A stretch of DNA of 64,000 bases from Actinomadura alba. GTDB lineage: Bacteria > Actinomycetota > Actinomycetes > Streptosporangiales > Streptosporangiaceae. The notes beneath the pieces are model-generated. The model made no database searches. It was given only the letters and a program-made list of their open reading frames with translations, and was not told where the DNA came from. Positions 58,241-64,000 of the stretch are shown piece after piece (within the stretch, counting starts at the first letter, position 1; every line of letters starts with the position of its first letter). Made by a program: the position numbers and the translations under genes. The stretch lies in NCBI RefSeq assembly GCF_014323705.1, contig NZ_JABVEC010000001.1:62001-126000 (forward strand), in the 5' to 3' direction.

Positions 58241-60577
58241 TCAGGACCGGCGGGCGACTACGGCGGGGCGGCCCTCGTGATTCAGGACGGCGATGTCGCC
58301 GTGCAGGTCCGTACGGTAATCGTGCATGCCGAGGCCGCGCAGCATCGCCAGCGTCGCGGGCGCCGGGTGCCCGTACGTGTTACCCGCCCCTACCGAGATC
58401 ACCGCGATGCGCGCCCGCGAGGCCGCCAAGAACTCCCGGGCCTGCCTCGCGCTGCCATGGTGAGGCACTTTGAGCACGTGCACGGGAGGCACCCCCGGCG
58501 CGAGGGTCCGCTGCGCCTCGGTCTCGACGTCGCCGGTCAGGAGCACGCCGAGACCTCCCACCCTCGCCACGAGCACCACGCTGGCGTTGTTCACCTCGGT
58601 GCCCGGATCGTGCGTCGAGATCCTCGGCCCGGCCGAGACCGGACCGAGCACCGACAGGCTCAGTGCGCCGATGGTCCACACCTGCCCGGGCCGCGCCTCG
58701 CGGACGGCGCGACCGCCGACCAGACCTCGCTCCTCCCCCTCGCTGAGCGGGCTCGGCAGCACGGTGCCGCCCGCCCTGCCGCGCATGGCTCCGGGCACCC
58801 CATCGACGTGATCGGCGTGGGGATGCGTCAGGACGAGCAGGGGCACCTCACGTACACCAAGATCGCGCAGGCAGCGGTCGACCGCCGCGGAGGCGGGGCC
58901 CGCGTCGACGACCACCGCGCGGCCCGGGCCTGCGGTGAGCACCAGGGCGTCGCCCTGCCCGACGTCGCACGCCACGAACAGCCAGCCGCGGGGCGGCCAG
59001 CCTGGTGCGACGATCCGCACGGCGACCGCCACGACGAGCAGCCCCGCGCAGGCGGCCGCGGCGATCCGCCGCGCCGGAGGATGCCGGAGCACGAAGGCGG
59101 CCAGCGCGGCGACGGCGATCAACGAAGCCGCCCCGAGGGCGCCGTCCCGCCACCGCACGGTGCCGTACGGCACGCCGGCGGCCAGCCGGGCGACGGTCAC
59201 GATCCAGCCGACGGCCAGCCCCGCAGGTCGCACCAAGAGCCTGGCGACCGGCATCGCGACCGGCGCGACGGTCGCGGCGAGGGCCCCGAGCAGCGTCGCG
59301 GGCGCGATGGCCGGGGCGGCGAGCAGGTTCGCGCCGATCGCCACCAGGCTCAGCTCACCGGTCAGCATGACAAGGACCGGGGCACAGGCGAGCTGCGCGG
59401 CGGCGGCGACGGCCACCACCTCGGCGACCGGACGCGGCATCCGGCCGCTCAGCCGCTCCCGCCACGGCGGCGCCAGGACCAGCAGACCGGCCGTGGCCAG
59501 GACCGACAGCGCGAAGCCGTACGACCGGGCGAGTTCCGGGTCGGCCAGCACGAGGACGAGGACGGCGGCGGCCAGGGCCGGCACGCCGCGCCGCTCCCGC
59601 CCGCTCACCAGGGCCAGCAGCCCGATGAAACCCATCACTGTGGCGCGCAGCACGCTGGGCTCGGGCCGGGCGACGACGACGAAGGCCGACACCGCCAGGG
59701 CGGCGAGCAGCGCCCCGCGCCGGCGGCCGAGCCGCACCAGACCGGCGAGGGCGAGCACACCACTGATGATCAAGGCGAGGTTGGCGCCGCTGACGACCAT
59801 GATGTGGGTGAGGCCGGCGTCCTCGAAGTCCTCGGCGAGGTCCGGATCGAGCCGCGATGTGTCTCCGACGACCATTCCGGGAAGGACCGCCCGCTGCGTG
59901 GCGGGCAGGTCGTCGCTCGCCTCGCGCAGTTTCGCGCGTACGGTGGCCGCCGCCCGCTGTGCCGTGGAGGGGCGATCGATCACGCTCGGCGGCCCGCGTA
60001 CGAGAGCGATGGCGGCGAGCAGCTCGGCCCGATCCGGCCGGGCCAGCCTGGCCTCGAGCCGGACCCGCTGGCTCGGCACAAGATCCCGCCAGGCCGCCGC
60101 CACCGGCCCGCGGACGATCAACAGGACGGGAACCCGCACGTCGACCGGCCGGTGCGGGCCCGTCCAGACGGTCTCGGCGCGGGCCCGCACCGTGAGCAAC
60201 TCACGGCCGCGCACAGGACGCGACTGCGGATCCGCGGTGATCACCACCTCCATCGATGCGCGGGCGTCCGCGTTCGCCAGCGCCCGTACGGGCCCCGAGC
60301 CGACCGCGGTGAGCCGGAGCCCCACCCCGGCGGCTCCCGCCGCGGCACAGGCGAGCACGGCCACCGCGACGGCCCGCCGGTGCGGCCCCGGCCACGCGTG
60401 TCCCGGCCACAACAACGCCCCCGCGGCGAGTGCACCGCAGCCGGCGGCGACACCGTAGGAGACGGTGGGGCCGGTGACGATCAGCGCGAACGACACGAGC
60501 CACACCGCCAACGCCGGTGGCACGAGCCTCAGATCGTGCGCCGTCCCCCGGCCCGCTGCCGGGCGGGCGGCGCTCAT
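58241..60577 (-). CDS. comEC: ComEC/Rec2 family DNA-uptake channel
   Basis: 778 residues. N-terminal hydrophobic spans and an OB-like outer domain, the competence domain near residues 215-480 (VVGDTSRLDPDLAEDFEDAGLTHIMVVSGANLALI), and a C-terminal metallo-beta-lactamase domain (ACDVGQGDALVL, TVDAG-type region VVVDAGPA, LVLTHPHADHVDGV) that probably degrades the non-transported strand. The ATG overlaps the comEA stop. A 16-bp direct repeat crosses the stop codon. Confidence 0.95.
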   Translation of the reverse strand: MSAARPAAGRGTAHDLRLVPPALAVWLVSFALIVTGPTVSYGVAAGCGALAAGALLWPGHAWPGPHRRAVAVAVLACAAAGAAGVGLRLTAVGSGPVRALANADARASMEVVITADPQSRPVRGRELLTVRARAETVWTGPHRPVDVRVPVLLIVRGPVAAAWRDLVPSQRVRLEARLARPDRAELLAAIALVRGPPSVIDRPSTAQRAAATVRAKLREASDDLPATQRAVLPGMVVGDTSRLDPDLAEDFEDAGLTHIMVVSGANLALIISGVLALAGLVRLGRRRGALLAALAVSAFVVVARPEPSVLRATVMGFIGLLALVSGRERRGVPALAAAVLVLVLADPELARSYGFALSVLATAGLLVLAPPWRERLSGRMPRPVAEVVAVAAAAQLACAPVLVMLTGELSLVAIGANLLAAPAIAPATLLGALAATVAPVAMPVARLLVRPAGLAVGWIVTVARLAAGVPYGTVRWRDGALGAASLIAVAALAAFVLRHPPARRIAAAACAGLLVVAVAVRIVAPGWPPRGWLFVACDVGQGDALVLTAGPGRAVVVDAGPASAAVDRCLRDLGVREVPLLVLTHPHADHVDGVPGAMRGRAGGTVLPSPLSEGEERGLVGGRAVREARPGQVWTIGALSLSVLGPVSAGPRISTHDPGTEVNNASVVLVARVGGLGVLLTGDVETEAQRTLAPGVPPVHVLKVPHHGSARQAREFLAASRARIAVISVGAGNTYGHPAPATLAMLRGLGMHDYRTDLHGDIAVLNHEGRPAVVARRS

Positions 60578-61494
60578 ACCCGTACGTGACCCTTGAGCTC
60601 GGCGAACCGCCGTTCGCCGATGCCGGTCACCTCGCGCAACTGGTCGACACCGCGGAACCCGCCGTGCTGAGTGCGGTAGGCCACGATCCGCTCGGCGAGC
60701 ACGGGTCCCACGCCGGGTAGCTGCTGGAACTGCTCGGCGGTGGCGGTGTTCAGGTCCAGCGGAGCACCGGGGGCTCCCCCGGCCGCGCCGGGCGACGGAA
60801 CCGCGGCCGGTGCGGCCGCGGCCGGGACCCCGACCGGGATCTGCTCACCGTCGACCAGCCGGCGGGCCAGGTTGAGCGACCCGGTGCCGGCACCCGGCCG
60901 CAGCCCCCCGGCGGCCCTGATGGCGTCGCTGACGCGCGCCCCGGAGGGAAGCGTGACGACGCCCGGTCGGCGTACCTTTCCGGCCACATGGACGACGACG
61001 GTCGCGCCCGCCCCGGAGACGCCCGCCGCCGGGGAACCCTGCGGCCCGGGCACCGCGGGCGATCCGGACGAGACGGCCAGGGAGGCGGCGGGCTCGGGAG
61101 CCGCACGCGGGGCCGGGCGCGAACTCCACAGGAAGCCTCCCGCCACGAGGGCGGCGACCAGCCCGACCACCGCGAGCGCCCGCGCCCCCGGCAGCCCCGG
61201 ATCGAACCGGCCGATCAGCGGCCGGTCCGCCTCGCCCTCGGACCCGGCCGTGTCCGGCACCGCCGTCGGGGGCTCGCCGGGCGCCCGCGGTGACGACCGT
61301 AAGGACGCCGCGGGCGGAGCCTGGTGAGATGGCGAAGGCGTCGCCGCGTCGTCGGTTCCCGGCGGAAGCGCGCCGAAGGAGGCGGGCGGGTGCGACCCGT
61401 CCGGTGGGACCCGGCCGAGCAGCGAGCGCAGCCGTTCCGCCGCGGCCCCGCCACCACGTGTTCGCGAGCCGCCTCGCGCATGGAGAGGTCTCAT
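60574..61494 (-). CDS. comEA: ComEA family DNA-binding protein
   Basis: 306 residues. A long Pro/Ser-rich cytoplasmic N-terminus, one span (ALAVVGLVAALVAGGFLWS), a SLBB-like domain (VVVHVAGKVRRPGVVTLPSGARVSDAIRAAGG), a Gly/Pro/Ala linker and C-terminal double helix-hairpin-helix (LDLNTATAEQFQQLPGVGPVLAERIV, then LREVTGIGERRFAELKGHV). It binds incoming DNA for ComEC. ATG 61494 gives the expected length. Confidence 0.94.
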   Translation of the reverse strand: MRPLHARGGSRTRGGGAAAERLRSLLGRVPPDGSHPPASFGALPPGTDDAATPSPSHQAPPAASLRSSPRAPGEPPTAVPDTAGSEGEADRPLIGRFDPGLPGARALAVVGLVAALVAGGFLWSSRPAPRAAPEPAASLAVSSGSPAVPGPQGSPAAGVSGAGATVVVHVAGKVRRPGVVTLPSGARVSDAIRAAGGLRPGAGTGSLNLARRLVDGEQIPVGVPAAAAPAAVPSPGAAGGAPGAPLDLNTATAEQFQQLPGVGPVLAERIVAYRTQHGGFRGVDQLREVTGIGERRFAELKGHVRV

Positions 61495-61582
61495 GCCGCC
61501 CGACGCTAGGCAGGCACGTGAAGCCGCAGGAAGAGGCTCAGCGAAATGTGGATAACCCTGAGCACCGGCCAGCCGCGTCTTG

Positions 61583-61622
61583 ATCAAGGATCGGGGCACC
61601 CTGGGGTGCCCCGATCCTTGAT
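61583..61622. terminator. Terminator hairpin between degV and comEA
   Basis: Perfect 19-bp inverted repeat ATCAAGGATCGGGGCACCC / GGGTGCCCCGATCCTTGAT with only two bases in the loop, 12 bp after the degV stop. It separates degV from the competence genes on the same strand. Confidence 0.85.
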
Positions 61623-61634
61623 CCACTTCACTCT

Positions 61635-62480
61635 TCAGCGAGGGGCGACGACCACGCCGACCATTCCGGGGCCCGCGTGCGCTCCGATCACCGGGCCGAC
61701 CTGGCCGACATGCAGCTCGCCATACCTCGGGATGCGCTCCCGCAGCCGTGCCGCGAGCGCGTCCGCGCGGCCCTGCGCGGCCAGGTGGTGGACGGCGAGG
61801 TCGACTTCGCGGTCGCCTGCGAACTCCGCGGCGAGGTCCGCCAGCCGGGCCAACGCCCGCGACGGTGTCCGTACCTTCTCCAGCGGCTCGATCCGGCCGC
61901 CGGCGATGCCCAGCAGGGGCTTCACCATCAGCGCCGAGCCGAGCAGCGTGGCGGCGGCGCCGATCCGGCCGCCACGGCGCAAGTGCTCGAGGGTGTCCAC
62001 GTAGATCAGCGAGCGTGACCGCTGCGCCCGGTGCCTCGCGGCGGCGGCGACGTCCTCGATCGAGGCGCCCAGCCGGGCCGCCACCGCGGCCGACAGCGCC
62101 GCGAAGCCCACGCCCATGCCGATCGTGCCGGTGTCGACGACCTCGACCGCCACGGGGGCGTCGCGGGCCGCGAGCCGGGCCGCCTCGACCGTCCCCGACA
62201 TGGCCGCCGACAGGTGCACGGACACCACTCCGGTCGCGCCCGCCCGCGCCGCGGCCTCGTAGGCGTCGGCGAAGCGCACGGGCGATGGCCGGGAGGTCGT
62301 GACCGGATGCCATTCCCGCAGCGCCCTGGCGGCCTCTGCGGCCGTGATGTCCACGCCCTCCTCGGAGACCGACCCCCCGATGGAGATCTGCAAGGGCACC
62401 ACGGTCACGCCGTGCCGGTCGGCGACCTCCGCCGGCAGATAGGCGGTCGAGTCCGTGACGATCGCGACCGCGGCACTCAT
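61635..62480 (-). CDS. DegV family fatty-acid-binding protein
   Basis: 281 residues. DegV fold: VAIVTDSTAYLPAEVADRHGVTVVPLQISIGG, TSRPSPVRFADAYEAA, VVSVHLSAAMSGTVEAARLAA and a C-terminal lipid-binding domain (IYVDTLEHLRRGGRIGAAATLLGSALMVKPLLGI). Homologs (FakB) present fatty acids to a kinase. The start region is repeated, degenerated, twice upstream. Confidence 0.94.
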   Translation of the reverse strand: MSAAVAIVTDSTAYLPAEVADRHGVTVVPLQISIGGSVSEEGVDITAAEAARALREWHPVTTSRPSPVRFADAYEAAARAGATGVVSVHLSAAMSGTVEAARLAARDAPVAVEVVDTGTIGMGVGFAALSAAVAARLGASIEDVAAAARHRAQRSRSLIYVDTLEHLRRGGRIGAAATLLGSALMVKPLLGIAGGRIEPLEKVRTPSRALARLADLAAEFAGDREVDLAVHHLAAQGRADALAARLRERIPRYGELHVGQVGPVIGAHAGPGMVGVVVAPR

Positions 62481-62637
62481 GGCCGGAGATCACTCCTGTG
62501 GCGATGCCGCGCGCTCGGGTCCGTCCGTGACGATGCCGATTCCGATGACGATCGCGACCCGGCGCTCGTGGCCCGCGATCGCTCCCGCTGCGGATGACGC
62601 TCGCTCGAACCCATGACGATCAACCGGCACTCATGAG
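62457..62637. repeat. Three degenerate copies of the degV start region
   Basis: TGACGATCGCGACC followed by a CGGCNCTC-TG block occurs at 62457-62483 (the real degV start, plus-strand view), 62546-62573 and, shortened, 62613-62637. The extra copies lie in the 203-bp gap between degV and hutI, which holds no other gene. Confidence 0.6.
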
Positions 62638-62683
62638 ACCGCTTCGGTGCCGCGCGAGCGGCCCCACGCGCTCGGGCCGCCGG

Positions 62684-63889
62684 TCAGATCGCAACGCCGC
62701 CGCGCCAGACACGCAGCGCGCGCAGGCCGAAGGACCACGCGAAGGCACCCTCGTGGTCGGCGTCCCAGAGCACGATGTCAGCGAGCATCCCGGGCGCGAG
62801 CGCGCCGCGGTCACCGACCCGCAGCGCCGCCGCCCCGCCGAGCGTGGCGGCGCGGAGGGCCTCGGTGACGCTCAGGCCGAACATCGCGACCGACAGCCCG
62901 ACGACGAGCGGCATCGAGGTGATGCCGCACTGGCCGGGGTTGTGGTCGGTGCCGAGGGCGAGGGTCACACCGCGGTCGAGCATGGCGCGGACGGGCGGGG
63001 TGCGCCGGGTACGGAGGGCGCTGCCCGGGCAGACGGTCGCAGTGACCCCGGCGTGCGCGAGGGCCTTGATGTCCTCTTCGCTGGCCTCGGTGAGCAGGTC
63101 GGCGGAGCAGCAGCCGACCTCGGCGGCCACCTGCGCGGCGCCCACCCGGTCCTGGGCGCAGGCATGGATGCGCGCCTTGAGCCCGGCCTGCTTGCCGGTC
63201 AGCAGCAGCGCCCGGGCCTCGTCGGCGGTGAAATGGCCCTCGTCGCAGTAGACGTCCATGCTGTCGGCGCCGGCGGCCGCGGCGTCGCCGGCCCAAAGCC
63301 GGACGGCCTCGACGTAGTCGCGGCGGCGGCCGAAGAACTCGGGCGGCAGCACATGCGCGGCGAGGAAGGTCGCGTGGATCCGCGGCATCGCGGGCTCGCT
63401 CTCGAGGGAGCGCAGCAGCCGGATGTCGGCGAGTTCGCCGTCGCGGGTGAGGTGATAGCCGGTCTTGGCCTCGACCGTCGTCGTGCCGCCGACGATCCAC
63501 TGGCGCAGGCGTTCCCTGACGTTGTTGCACAGTGTCCACGGGTCGGTCCCGCGGGTGACCGTGACGGTGGAGTTGACGCCACCGCCGGCCGCCGTGATCT
63601 CCGAGTGCGACGATCCGCTCGTGCGCATGGCCAGCTCGGCCCAGCGGTTGCCCGCGTAGACGGGATGGGAGTGCGCGTCGATCAGGCCCGGGGTGACCAG
63701 GCCACCGCCGAGGTTCTCCACATGATCCACATCGACGATGTCGTCGATGACCCCGGGAACGCTCTGCGGCAGATCGGATGCCGGCCCGGCCCAGACGATG
63801 CGGTCGTCGTGGATGAGGATCGCGGCGTTGCTGCAGACATCGGTGCCCGTCCAGAGCCTGCCGATGTTCGTCAACAGCCGTACGGTCAT
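62684..63889 (-). CDS. hutI: Imidazolonepropionase
   Basis: 401 residues, amidohydrolase family. Metal-binding DAHSHPVYAGNRWAELAMR near residue 70 (HxH), ETKTGYHL-type region VEAKTGYHLT, FLAAHVLPPEF, DEGHFTADEARA, CPGSALRTRR and LGTDHNPGQCG with the metal Asp. It converts imidazolone-5-propionate to formimino-glutamate in histidine degradation. ATG 63889; no strong ribosome site. Upstream hut genes would lie beyond the window. Confidence 0.95.
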   Translation of the reverse strand: MTVRLLTNIGRLWTGTDVCSNAAILIHDDRIVWAGPASDLPQSVPGVIDDIVDVDHVENLGGGLVTPGLIDAHSHPVYAGNRWAELAMRTSGSSHSEITAAGGGVNSTVTVTRGTDPWTLCNNVRERLRQWIVGGTTTVEAKTGYHLTRDGELADIRLLRSLESEPAMPRIHATFLAAHVLPPEFFGRRRDYVEAVRLWAGDAAAAGADSMDVYCDEGHFTADEARALLLTGKQAGLKARIHACAQDRVGAAQVAAEVGCCSADLLTEASEEDIKALAHAGVTATVCPGSALRTRRTPPVRAMLDRGVTLALGTDHNPGQCGITSMPLVVGLSVAMFGLSVTEALRAATLGGAAALRVGDRGALAPGMLADIVLWDADHEGAFAWSFGLRALRVWRGGVAI

Positions 63890-63955
63890 GGTCGCGTCAC
63901 CGGCCGATCGGGACACTCGGCGCAAGGAGCGGGATTCCGGACGTCATGCAGAGGG

Positions 63956-64000
63956 TCACCTGCTCTCGATCGAAATCGCCGACTGGGTGCCGGCGAACCG
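63956..64000 (-). CDS. Possible 3' end of an upstream gene (truncated by window)
   Basis: An open frame reads RFAGTQSAISIESR and stop, 66 bp before hutI on the same strand. Position suits the end of another hut-operon gene, but 14 codons are too few to identify it. Confidence 0.3.
   Translation of the reverse strand, partial: RFAGTQSAISIESR

Overview
The window is 64 kb of very GC-rich DNA with dense, often 4-bp-overlapping genes and frequent GTG/TTG starts. The gene neighbourhoods are characteristic of actinomycetes: phoH-ybeY-CNNM-era, leuA/recO/uppS, hrcA-dnaJ2-rsmE, rpsT/holA/comEC-comEA, DUF3097, DUF6703 and DUF1906 proteins. A Streptosporangiales-type actinomycete (Streptosporangiaceae or Thermomonosporaceae) is my inference; no rRNA is present to confirm it. 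No phage, integrase, IS element or CRISPR array was seen.

Layout. 1-4.6 kb: the tail of a GH15 glucosidase, an MFS drug exporter, and a YCII(DGPF)/ECF42 sigma pair. 4.6-14.8 kb is the accessory, most unusual part. It holds a fused SecDF, two paralogous small exported or membrane peptides with duplicated promoters, and a minus-strand operon of thiol-redox and exported cysteine-rich proteins resembling part of the mau (methylamine dehydrogenase maturation) system. One membrane gene of that operon is split by an in-frame TGA. A large LuxR-type (LAL) ATPase regulator follows, flanked by a ~222-bp inverted repeat; each repeat arm leads into a different target transcription unit. 14.9-18.2 kb is a complete selA-selB-tRNA-Sec cluster. 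18.2-25.1 kb: glyS, a secreted DUF1906 hydrolase, a monooxygenase-fold protein, and a Zur-controlled znuACB-zur zinc operon. 25.1-37.1 kb is housekeeping: a GNAT remnant, uppS, recO, a protealysin-like protease with its emfourin-like inhibitor, leuA with a Leu-rich leader peptide and attenuator, a TerB-like protein, era, a degenerate cytidine deaminase, a CNNM transporter, ybeY, phoH and a HIT protein. 37.3-45.2 kb: an ECF sigma with putative membrane anti-sigma, rsmE, dnaJ and hrcA under a CIRCE operator, DUF3097, a GYGQQP-repeat membrane protein and hemW. 45.3-64 kb: a secreted unknown, a TetR/epimerase divergon with twin operators, lepA, rpsT, kptA, a HAD-like protein, LysR, holA, SDR, glycerophosphodiesterase, competence genes comEA-comEC, degV and hutI.

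How the parts may work together. Zinc starvation relieves Zur at one box that overlaps the promoter of the whole znu operon. Leucine supply is sensed by ribosome stalling in the leuA leader. Heat-shock genes are autoregulated by HrcA. The 7.8-14.8 kb region reads as one regulon: a LAL activator, two near-identical promoters, one secreted four-Cys protein, and one operon encoding a Tat-exported six-Cys protein with CxxC redox partners. Its function is not known to me and it is the best candidate for an undescribed system. All assignments come from reading the sequence; no database search was possible.
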